This document shows, piece by piece, positions 28,745 through 34,998 of a stretch of DNA of 64,000 nt. Source of the stretch: Thiomonas arsenitoxydans. Its GTDB lineage: Bacteria > Pseudomonadota > Gammaproteobacteria > Burkholderiales > Burkholderiaceae_C. A model generated the notes under the pieces. It saw only the letters and a list, made by a program, of their open reading frames with translations, did not search any database and was not told the origin of the DNA. How positions within the stretch are numbered: the stretch's first letter is position 1; every line of letters starts with the position of its first letter. The stretch lies in assembly GCF_000253115.1 (NCBI RefSeq), contig NC_014145.1, forward strand, positions 1,984,001 to 2,048,000, given 5' to 3'. A program made the translations under genes and the position numbers.

Positions 28745-28766
28745 TATTCAGCGGCTGGCGAAATGC
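28745..28766 (-). promoter_or_regulatory. Island box copy b (TTCAGC-N4-GGCGAA)
   Basis: The box has spacer GGCT and lies immediately after the stop codon of the upstream barrel gene, 47 nt before the ATG at 28697. A GGGGC-AAAAC-GCCCC hairpin (28721-28735) lies between. Confidence 0.65.
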
Positions 28767-28767
28767 C

Positions 28768-29253
28768 TCAGATCGGGGCGACCAGTTGCAGACCGATGAA
28801 GCCCGAACCGCTTTGAGTGTTTGGAACCGCCAGCAGATTGATGCCAAAGCCTTGCGCGGTGCGCAGGCGCAGCACTGCGCCTGCCGCTAGCGGTTCGCAT
28901 GGCACCTCGGAGCGGTGATAGCCTGAGACCAGGCCAGCGGCGAGGCCCGCGCTGGCCGTCAGGCCGCCGGGTAGATCAAGCCGCATGGGCGTCCAGACGC
29001 CCAGCGCGTAGGCGCTGGTGCGTCGGTAGCTGTTGCGGTAGAAGCCCACGGCAGCGCCCCAGTCCGGGCTGGCCTGGTATTCCAGGCCCAGCCCCGGATT
29101 GACCTGGTTCAACTCACGTCGCGCCCACGCTTCGGTGTGGACGCTGGCGAGGTTGAGATCGAGCGAGAGCCGCGACGCCGGTGCGTCGGCGGCGTGTGCT
29201 GCGGTGGTGATGGCCAGCAGCGACGCTGCGGCCAGGGTTTTCAGGTGAGACAT
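28768..29253 (-). CDS. Secreted beta-barrel-like protein
   Basis: The 161-residue protein has signal peptide MSHLKTLAAASLLAITTAAHA (cleavage before AD), then repeated amphipathic strands (RLSLDLNLASVHTEAW, NPGLGLEYQASPDWGAAVGFYRNSYRR, LTASAGLAAGLVSGYH, GFIGLQLVAPI). It has the layout of a small outer-membrane barrel. It lies in tandem with the barrel gene 28119-28697 but is not a clear duplicate. It is preceded by box copy c right after a terminator, so it starts its own transcript. Confidence 0.62.
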   Translation of the reverse strand: MSHLKTLAAASLLAITTAAHAADAPASRLSLDLNLASVHTEAWARRELNQVNPGLGLEYQASPDWGAAVGFYRNSYRRTSAYALGVWTPMRLDLPGGLTASAGLAAGLVSGYHRSEVPCEPLAAGAVLRLRTAQGFGINLLAVPNTQSGSGFIGLQLVAPI

Positions 29254-29282
29254 GCAAGGCTCCAAGTGAGTGGACTTGCATC

Positions 29283-29304
29283 TCTTCAGCAGGTGGCGAA
29301 ATGG
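29283..29304 (-). promoter_or_regulatory. Island box copy c (TTCAGC-N4-GGCGAA)
   Basis: The box has spacer AGGT and lies 29 nt upstream of the ATG at 29253, just downstream of a strong minus-strand terminator (29332-29353). A CAAGT-GAGTGG-ACTTG repeat (29263-29278) lies between. The order terminator-box-gene implies that transcription begins at the box. Confidence 0.65.
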
Positions 29305-29331
29305 GTCAGCTCGCCGGTGCCGGTGAGGCAG

Positions 29332-29353
29332 AAAAAACCCCGCCGAAGCGGGG
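29332..29353 (-). terminator. Rho-independent terminator
   Basis: On the minus strand CCCCGC-TTCG-GCGGGG is followed by six T. It ends the transcript of the 58-residue membrane protein gene. Confidence 0.9.
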
Positions 29354-29373
29354 TGTAGTGAAGTGGCTGGCGT

Positions 29374-29550
29374 CTAGCGGTTGCTGCGAAGCCAGCGAAC
29401 TGCGCTGACTGCCGCGAGGAATGCGAGAGTGCCGCTGGCCGTCCAGTAGGTGGCGAAATGCAGCGCCGTGATGTAGGCGATTGCCGCGACGCCGCCCGCG
29501 ATCCAGAGGGAGAGAGGGGCTTCGTGCTGAACGTCAAGATGTTGTTGCAT
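29374..29550 (-). CDS. Small membrane protein (58 aa)
   Basis: MQQHLDVQHEAPLSLWIAGG begins a protein with two hydrophobic helices (about 15-30 and 34-50) and a basic end RWLRSNR. GGAGAT precedes the ATG. It shows the same size and topology as the gene at 24948-25124. A partial copy of the island box is embedded in its codons (29443-29461). Function unknown. Confidence 0.6.
   Translation of the reverse strand: MQQHLDVQHEAPLSLWIAGGVAAIAYITALHFATYWTASGTLAFLAAVSAVRWLRSNR
29443..29461 (-). repeat. Partial island box inside a coding region (copy d)
   Basis: CAGTAGGTGGCGAAATGC lacks the first TT of the dyad but matches copy c at nearly all remaining positions. Its codons give ALHFATYW. It may be a degenerate copy or chance. 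Confidence 0.3.
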
Positions 29551-29804
29551 ATCGATCTCCTGATGCCGGTGCCTCCGGCGTGGTCTGGGCGGGTTGCCCT
29601 CAAAAAACGAGCTTTTCTCCCGTGGGCTTTGAGCGGCAGGCAACGTGCCAGGCTTGCCCTGGCGCGAGGCGTGCCAGCGCTTGCACGGGGGAAAAGTCGG
29701 GGCAACCTGCACAGGCCACGCTTGCCCGCTGGGGAGATATGCATCAGGTCGAGATGCAGGGGGCGAGCCTGGCCGCTTGGGCATTCTGAGGAGGTGCGCA
29801 CCGA

Positions 29805-29833
29805 TTGACGCATTCTTTCGACCTGTATACGAT
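29805..29833 (+). promoter_or_regulatory. Retron promoter
   Basis: TTGACG (-35) and TACGAT (-10) are separated by 17 bp, which places the transcript start at about 29839-29841, exactly at the first base of the a1 repeat of the retron RNA. Confidence 0.65.
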
Positions 29834-29838
29834 GCGTC

Positions 29839-30000
29839 GTCCTTACGCGCTTCTACGTTTCGGGTTACGTAGAAAATGTCGGGCGTTTCGCCAGACTCGT
29901 ATTGATTGGGTGCATTTACCGCTGCGAAACCGGATTCGGGTTTTCCTGCGGGCACTCGGAAAACCCGAATCCGGTTTCGCAGCGCATTTCTGGTAAGGAC
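29839..30000 (+). ncRNA. Retron msr-msd non-coding RNA (type II, St85/Ec86-like)
   Basis: The ends pair as a1 GTCCTTAC (29839-29846) and a2 GTAAGGAC (29993-30000). After a1 comes GCGC with the candidate branching G near 29849, then an msr hairpin (TTCTACGT/ACGTAGAA, 29851-29874) and a second hairpin whose GGC-GTTTC-GCC top resembles msr loops. A 26-bp perfect msd stem (29921-29946 with 29958-29983, 11-nt loop) follows. Order and spacing copy the Ec86 plan. The RT would copy the msd into multicopy single-stranded DNA attached to the G. The effector starts 20 nt later. Confidence 0.85.
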
Positions 30001-30020
30001 TCTTTGAAGAACGAGATCAG

Positions 30021-30947
30021 ATGAGGGAAGCTCTTCTCGAAAAAATTGATCTTCCCGCATCACGCTTGAAGCCCTATCAGGGCTTCATTTTTTTGTGCGG
30101 CGGACCAACAGATATTTGCTCCACAAAACCAACATCAATTCGCGATGCTATTCACCGGGAACTCGTGAAAGATCGCGAAATAGATCGCCGCATACGTCTT
30201 GCAGAGGACTACAAAGACTGGTCACACGAAGCGGTCTATCGGGATCTAGTGTCTTTCGAACGCCATCTCGCCGAACTGTCCTCAGTTATTGTCCTGGTGC
30301 TTGAAAGTCCTGGCTCCATTGCTGAACTTGGTTTGTTTTCAGTGATTGATGAGTTCAAGAAAAAGCTTCTAGTCTTTGTCGACACGGTTCACTACCAAAG
30401 CGACTCCTTCATTAAGCTAGGCCCGATCGACTACTTGGAGAAGGTTTACGACAACAATGCTGAATGCCATCGGTGGATGCAACGCACCGGTTCACGAACC
30501 ACCTTTGATCCATCTGCTGCCGAACAGCTTCAGCCGGAGTTAGCAGACGCAGTCCGAGCGCGCGCAGCGAAGCCAACTCCGGAACGCGGCTTTAATCCAA
30601 CAAACTGGCTTGATGGTGCTCTACTTGTCTGTGATCTACTGAGTCTTTGCTCCGCACTCACCCTTCGGGAGCTTCGCCAGTTGTTGGGCGACATAGGCTG
30701 TGCGCGAACTGAGACCGAGGTCAAGCAGCTTCTGTTTTTACTCCAGCGCGTCGGCCTGATCGCGATGGAGCCGAAGGGCGATCAGCGCTTCTACGTCGGC
30801 ATTGAAGACAGGCAGTTTGTTCACTTTGATCTTCGCGACAAAACCTTTGACGTAATGCGCTTTCGGTCGGACCTTTTGACACATTACGAAAAGGACGATA
30901 AGAAGCGCTTCCGTGCGATTCAGGAAGTCAGGAGCCGCCGTGCTTAG
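30021..30947 (+). CDS. Retron effector with nucleoside-deoxyribosyltransferase-like domain (St85/Ec86 family)
   Basis: The 308-residue protein has an N-terminal NDT-like domain (about 15-140) with GFIFLCGGPTD, a central FERHLAELSSVIVLVLESPGSIAELGLF where the Glu of ESPGS and the ELG loop form the active site in this fold, and SDSFIKLGPIDYLEK. A C-terminal winged-helix region (about 195-290, LTLRELRQLLGDIGCARTETEVKQLLFLLQRVGLI) follows. In type II retrons this effector is held inactive in a filament with RT and msDNA and is released by phage action, causing abortive infection. Overlaps the RT gene. Confidence 0.85.
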   Translation: MREALLEKIDLPASRLKPYQGFIFLCGGPTDICSTKPTSIRDAIHRELVKDREIDRRIRLAEDYKDWSHEAVYRDLVSFERHLAELSSVIVLVLESPGSIAELGLFSVIDEFKKKLLVFVDTVHYQSDSFIKLGPIDYLEKVYDNNAECHRWMQRTGSRTTFDPSAAEQLQPELADAVRARAAKPTPERGFNPTNWLDGALLVCDLLSLCSALTLRELRQLLGDIGCARTETEVKQLLFLLQRVGLIAMEPKGDQRFYVGIEDRQFVHFDLRDKTFDVMRFRSDLLTHYEKDDKKRFRAIQEVRSRRA

Positions 30948-31851
30948 TCAAGCCGACATTCTCCAGCGTATGGCTGCCGACCTTGCGATGCTTCCATCGC
31001 ACTTGGCGAAGATCATTCAAACGGCCCCACTGCGATACAAGCTTTTCGAAATCCAGAAGAAATCTGGCGGCAGGCGCGAAGTTGCCCAACCGGCGCGTGA
31101 GGTAAAGGCAATTCAGCGATGGTTAATTCGAGAACTGGGTCCACGCCTGCCGGTACATGAGTGCGCAACCGCGTATCGTGAAGGTTCGTCGATCAGAAAA
31201 AACGCTGAGGCACACGCAAGCAGTCGCTACATGCTAAAGCTGGACTTCACAAACTTCTTTCCATCAATTGTTCGAAGCGATCTACATGCCCACCTTGATC
31301 GTCACTGCTCCGACTATCTTGATCCCTCTGCTCGAAAGCTAATTGCGCACGTAAGTTGTTGGGCTCGCCACCGAGAGCCACCGTTACGGCTCTGCATTGG
31401 TGCGCCTAGCTCACCGCTACTTTCAAATAGTTTGATGTTCGAGTTTGACAACCGCCTTGCTGCCGTAGCCAAGGATGATGGTGTCGTTTACACGCGCTAC
31501 GCTGATGACATTACCCTCTCTTCGCGGGACCGAGGCAAGATCGACCGCTACACGGAGATAGTGCAGACTCTGCTAGAGAGTCTGCAGTACCCCAAGCTCA
31601 CTCTTAATGAAGGCAAGACTGTGCTCGCGTCTCGGGCAGGCAAGCGGGTCGTAACTGGACTGATCTTGACTCCAGAGGGCAGTGTGTCGATCGGCCGCGA
31701 CAGGAAAAGGCTCATACGGGCGATGTATCACCGCAGCCTCACCAAGCAGCTTGACTCCAAGGAGACTCAGGTACTTGCGGGACTCATCGCGTTTGCAGAT
31801 AGCATCGAACCAGGCTTTTCTCAGCGACTAAAGGGCTCTGTTCGACCATAG
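30940..31851 (+). CDS. Retron reverse transcriptase
   Basis: The 303-residue RNA-directed DNA polymerase has the palm motifs in order: LKLDFTNFFPSI (first Asp), IGAPSSPLLSNSLMFEFD, the catalytic YTRYADDITLSS, and then the retron-specific VTGLILTPEGSVSIGRDRKRLIRAMYH. I chose the GTG at 30940, 7 nt inside the effector end and preceded by AGGAG, since the next ATG (30970) is internal to the conserved N-terminal helix. It recognises the upstream RNA and primes from the branching G. Size and arrangement match type II retrons. Confidence 0.9.
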   Translation: MLSQADILQRMAADLAMLPSHLAKIIQTAPLRYKLFEIQKKSGGRREVAQPAREVKAIQRWLIRELGPRLPVHECATAYREGSSIRKNAEAHASSRYMLKLDFTNFFPSIVRSDLHAHLDRHCSDYLDPSARKLIAHVSCWARHREPPLRLCIGAPSSPLLSNSLMFEFDNRLAAVAKDDGVVYTRYADDITLSSRDRGKIDRYTEIVQTLLESLQYPKLTLNEGKTVLASRAGKRVVTGLILTPEGSVSIGRDRKRLIRAMYHRSLTKQLDSKETQVLAGLIAFADSIEPGFSQRLKGSVRP

Positions 31852-31909
31852 CCCAATCATCATTCGACCCGCGCTTGGCCATCACGCCCTGCTGTCCACG
31901 GGCGGGGGC

Positions 31910-32830
31910 TCAGCGCCGTGCGCCCGGAGCCGCCCCCGGCGCAGCCGGGGTGGACGCAGACCACTGCGGCACCATGGCCGACGGCATCGCCGCGGCCTGG
32001 GGCTTAATGTAGAAGTCCAACGTTGGGGCGTGGGCTGCCTGCGTGGCCGCAGTGGTGTCCAGCACGGACTCGATGCTGTGCAGGCCAGCGGCAAGCGTCA
32101 CGCTGGCTGAACCGACCTGCGCGGGCGCGTCAGCGGACCACAGCGCGTTGAAATTCCGCTTGAGAGAAAACAGCGGATCAGCACGCCCGTCGAGCATCAC
32201 ACGAGCAGTCGCCGAAGCATTGCCTGCAAGGTTGGCAGTGATGAGATAACTGCCGGTCGCGGGTGCGTTGAAGTCGAAGGAATAGGCAAGCCGAACCGGC
32301 TTGCCTGCGGTCACAAAATTCGCCATGCTGGTCGGCACTGCGCCAGAAAAACTCGCCGTCGGTGACGAATTGATGACCGTGCCGACGGTCTGACCTGCAA
32401 GGGTCGTCGGGTCTTGCCCCTGTGCTGCAGCGACGGTTTGGACAGTCAGTTGCCAGGCCCCGGACTTCATCTGGCTTGCGGGTGCTGGCAGGGCCGGAAG
32501 CTCCACCTGCAGCGGGGCAGTGGGCGCGGTTGTGGTGGCGCTCGTGACGGCTGACTGGGGCTGCACCGGGGCGGGCGCCGGGGTCCGCAGAACTGCGGGC
32601 GCTGGCTGTGGCGGCGGTGTGATAACCCGATGCGCTGATTCGATCTGGGCGGGCGTCGGATGCCCGGCCAGCAGCCCGCTGATCAGCGCCACGGCGAGCA
32701 AAAGGATGAAGGCACCGCCGGCATACAGCAGCCGGGGAGACACGCCGAATCTCTCGGCGATTGGGTTGATGCGCTCTACGGCGAGCGCCCGGATGTGGTC
32801 GATGGTGTCGGAGATTTTGTCTTGAGACAT
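31910..32830 (-). CDS. Membrane-anchored protein with C-terminal beta-sandwich (PA14-like) domain
   Basis: The 306-residue protein has a cytosolic N terminus (1-32), a single TM helix (LLYAGGAFILLLAVALISGLL, about 35-55), a Pro/Ala/Thr linker (60-115) and a C-terminal domain (125-280) with the carbohydrate-binding-like pattern VRLAYSFDFNAPATGSYLITANLAGNASATARVMLDG...LAAGLHSIE, as in PA14/jelly-roll folds. The domain would lie in the periplasm. It is preceded by box copy e and a 6-bp hairpin. Its role is unknown; surface recognition during transfer is one possibility. Confidence 0.6.
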   Translation of the reverse strand: MSQDKISDTIDHIRALAVERINPIAERFGVSPRLLYAGGAFILLLAVALISGLLAGHPTPAQIESAHRVITPPPQPAPAVLRTPAPAPVQPQSAVTSATTTAPTAPLQVELPALPAPASQMKSGAWQLTVQTVAAAQGQDPTTLAGQTVGTVINSSPTASFSGAVPTSMANFVTAGKPVRLAYSFDFNAPATGSYLITANLAGNASATARVMLDGRADPLFSLKRNFNALWSADAPAQVGSASVTLAAGLHSIESVLDTTAATQAAHAPTLDFYIKPQAAAMPSAMVPQWSASTPAAPGAAPGARR

Positions 32831-32878
32831 GGTGAGGTTCCTTCCGTTGACATTGAGCGCGGCACATGCCGCTATTGC

Positions 32879-32900
32879 TATTCAGCGGGTGGCGAAATGC
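32879..32900 (-). promoter_or_regulatory. Island box copy e (TTCAGC-N4-GGCGAA)
   Basis: The box has spacer GGGT and lies 48 nt upstream of the ATG at 32830. A GCGGCA-CA-TGCCGC hairpin (32859-32872) lies between box and ribosome site. Confidence 0.65.
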
Positions 32901-33473
32901 GCCGCGCATGCGGCTGGTCTTGGCCGCGAGCGGCTCTTACTCCGCGCATGCGGGTGGGTTGGGCCGACTATCGAGGCGGCTTGCTTGGTGCCGTTCCGCT
33001 TGCGGACGGCTTGCTGTTCGGGGAGCCAAGCCAGCCAAGATGCGCGCTGTGCGCGCTTACTTGGCTTGGACTTGGGGCGCGTCCGTTCAGGACGCCGCCC
33101 CCTGAGTGCCCGGCGGTTCGCGCCGAGCAAGGCCCGGGGCAAGCAGCCGACATGACAGACCCGCAGGGGCTGGCGTGGCGGGTGCTGCCCTGGGCCGCGC
33201 CGAGGCCGACCGCCGTGGACACGAGGGGCGGGGGGAGCCGACATCATGACGCGCGGACGGGATGTGGCTTGACAAGCGACAGCGCAGTCGAGCCCCCATC
33301 CCGCCAGCGACATGATGTTGGGGGGCTTGCCCCGGGCTGCAGCGTAGGTCCCGACTGGCCCGCTTGCGGGCGTGACGGGAGTCTCGGGCTGGCGGGGAGT
33401 GGCCGTGGCCACGAGCCGACAGTCTGAGACCGGAGGGGCTTCCTCATGCCCCGGAGCCCCTGACGACGCAGTC
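32901..33473. other. GC-rich non-coding stretch
   Basis: No protein-like frame is seen on either strand. The sequence has many short G/C repeats and stem-forming segments (CCCCCATCCCGCC near 33292; GGGGGGCTTGCCCC near 33317). It leads into the long inverted repeats at 33474-33590 and may form part of a transfer or replication origin. Confidence 0.4.
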
Positions 33474-33530
33474 GGCAGGGCGAGTCTGTTCCCGCGCCGC
33501 GCAGCGGGGTGGGAACAGACTCGCCCTGCC
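33474..33530. repeat. 20-bp perfect inverted repeat
   Basis: GGCAGGGCGAGTCTGTTCCC (33474-33493) pairs exactly with 33511-33530 around a 17-nt loop. No T-run follows on either side, so it is not a normal terminator. Confidence 0.85.
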
Positions 33531-33558
33531 GCAGGCGGGGGTGCAGCCCCTCTTTTGA

Positions 33559-33590
33559 CTTACCCGAAGTAAGCCCTCCCGCAGGGAGGG
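33559..33590. repeat. Two adjacent hairpins resembling an oriT core
   Basis: CTTAC-CCGAA-GTAAG (33559-33573) directly abuts CCCTCCC-GCA-GGGAGGG (33574-33590). A small inverted repeat followed by CCCTCC recalls mobilization origins of IncQ type. 33591-33794 shows no gene. Confidence 0.45.
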
Positions 33591-33794
33591 GCCGCCAGGC
33601 GCCCGTCCAGGGCCGTCTTCGGGGCAGTTGCGCTGCTCATCGCGCGTTGCGCCGACGATTCGCGCCGTGCGTATCGCGCCGAGGTGACGACACGAGCGGA
33701 CGGGCGACGCTTGCGCATGGGTGCGGCGCGAAGCGTGCAGGCGCTCGCAGGACACGCTGCAAACAAAGTGTGTGACAAGCGTCACACACGGCGT

Positions 33795-34037
33795 TTACAG
33801 AGCGGCGCTGTCCAGGCGCTGCGGCGTGGCCTGGGGCGGCGTCGCGGCGGCAAGCTCGGCACGGGCCGACTTGACGGCAGTGGCGAGGGCGCGGGCGCAG
33901 ACTTCAGCCGTGTCGAACTCGAAGCCTGCGGCTCCGGCGTCGATGCGCAGGGCGTCGATCTGAGCAAGCAGGTCGGCATCTACCCGCACGCTGAGCGTGC
34001 GGGTCTTAACTTGGTTTTTCGCTTTCAGGATTGCCAT
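33795..34037 (-). CDS. Small ribbon-helix-helix-like protein (80 aa)
   Basis: MAILKAKNQVKTRTLSVRVD starts a likely RHH domain (TRTLSVRVDADLLAQIDALRIDAGAAGFEFDTAEVCARALATAVKSAR), followed by an Ala/Pro tail. It sits 23 nt after the relaxase stop, on the same strand, beside the hairpin-rich region. A relaxosome accessory protein that binds the origin of transfer is the most natural role, but this is inference. Confidence 0.6.
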   Translation of the reverse strand: MAILKAKNQVKTRTLSVRVDADLLAQIDALRIDAGAAGFEFDTAEVCARALATAVKSARAELAAATPPQATPQRLDSAAL

Positions 34038-34060
34038 GGTGATGCTCCTTTCGGTGGGGG

Positions 34061-34804
34061 TCAGGCGAGGGATTCTGTAAACATGTTGTATAGACAGAAG
34101 CGGAAATTCTGGTGATGCTTGGCGGGGTCGATCAGGGTGTCAATCCCCGCGATGCGCACGCGATTGACACCCAAGACCATGGCCTGCACGCGCTCCATCG
34201 TGTTGGCCTCGGGAAACGTCCAGACCACACGTTGCCACTTGCCTTGATGCATCGCGTTCAGGTGACCTTCGACGATGGCGGCATAGCGTTTCGGCGACTT
34301 GATCGACCGCTCGGCCTCGATGGCGATGCGCAGGCCGTCGCAGGTCAGGAGCACAGCGTCGGGCTTCTTCTCGCCTTGCTTGACTGCTGCAAGCCGGTCG
34401 CCATTGACCCATTGCTTGACCTGGCCGCTGGCGGTGGCCTCGATGCGCAGTCGCTGGATGTCCAGCGTGTGCTGCAAGAACATCACACTGAACCGCGCGG
34501 GGTCAAACTGGCGGTCGATGACCTTCTCTGTGGCTGGGTCGAAGGCGTGCGCCTGGCCCAGCGTCGTGATGCCGACGATGGTGATGCTCTGCAGGCCCTC
34601 GAACAACTGGATGGGCCAGCGTTTGATGAGTCCGGCGGCTTCCAGGGGTGCGAGCGTCTGGCGGGCGGCACGCTCGCCGACGCCCATGACCAGGCCGGCG
34701 ACTTTCGGGGTGGTGTATAGCTCTTCGCGTAAAAAACGCAGCAGCAGGCGGCGCTTTTCGGCGGCCCGCGCGAAGCGCTGGGCGTGGTTGGTGATGATGG
34801 GCAT
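34061..34804 (-). CDS. MOBC-type relaxase / replication-relaxation family protein
   Basis: The 247-residue protein has N-terminal winged helices (about 10-110: RRLLLRFLREELYTTPKVAGLVMGVGERAARQTLAPLEAAGLIKRW) and a C-terminal restriction-endonuclease-like core with KPDAVLLTCDGLRIAIEAERSIKSPKRY (Asp, ExE, Lys, Tyr). This matches the Replic_Relax family and the CloDF13 MobC / pAD1 TraX relaxases, which nick oriT without the HUH fold. It lies downstream of a coupling-protein gene, as CloDF13 pairs MobC with MobB. ATG 34804 follows AAAAGGAGC. Box copy f is upstream. Confidence 0.72.
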   Translation of the reverse strand: MPIITNHAQRFARAAEKRRLLLRFLREELYTTPKVAGLVMGVGERAARQTLAPLEAAGLIKRWPIQLFEGLQSITIVGITTLGQAHAFDPATEKVIDRQFDPARFSVMFLQHTLDIQRLRIEATASGQVKQWVNGDRLAAVKQGEKKPDAVLLTCDGLRIAIEAERSIKSPKRYAAIVEGHLNAMHQGKWQRVVWTFPEANTMERVQAMVLGVNRVRIAGIDTLIDPAKHHQNFRFCLYNMFTESLA

Positions 34805-34855
34805 GGAAGCTCCTTTTGTTTGCAGGTTGTGGACGCGGTGTAAACACCACACCAC

Positions 34856-34877
34856 TATTCAGCGGGTGGCGAAATGC
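34856..34877 (-). promoter_or_regulatory. Island box copy f (TTCAGC-N4-GGCGAA)
   Basis: The box has spacer GGGT and lies 51 nt upstream of the relaxase ATG. A GGTGT-AA-ACACC hairpin (34837-34848) lies between. Confidence 0.65.
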
Positions 34878-34998
34878 AGAAATGCACGGCGGGGGGGGGG
34901 GCGGGGAACCCGCCGCCTACCGGCGGCTGCGGTGGCGGCGTGCCCCGCTGCTACCGCAGCTCGGGGGAGTTGGTCTGCAAGGCTGTAGCGGGCGCCGG

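Noticed and set aside
29443..29461. Box copy d as a true regulatory site
   Set aside because: It lacks the first half of the dyad and lies within a coding region; kept only as a partial repeat.
34888..34906. Poly-G run as a phase-variation tract
   Set aside because: It lies in the gap between the coupling-protein and relaxase genes, not in a gene or a recognisable promoter spacer; sequencing slippage is as likely.
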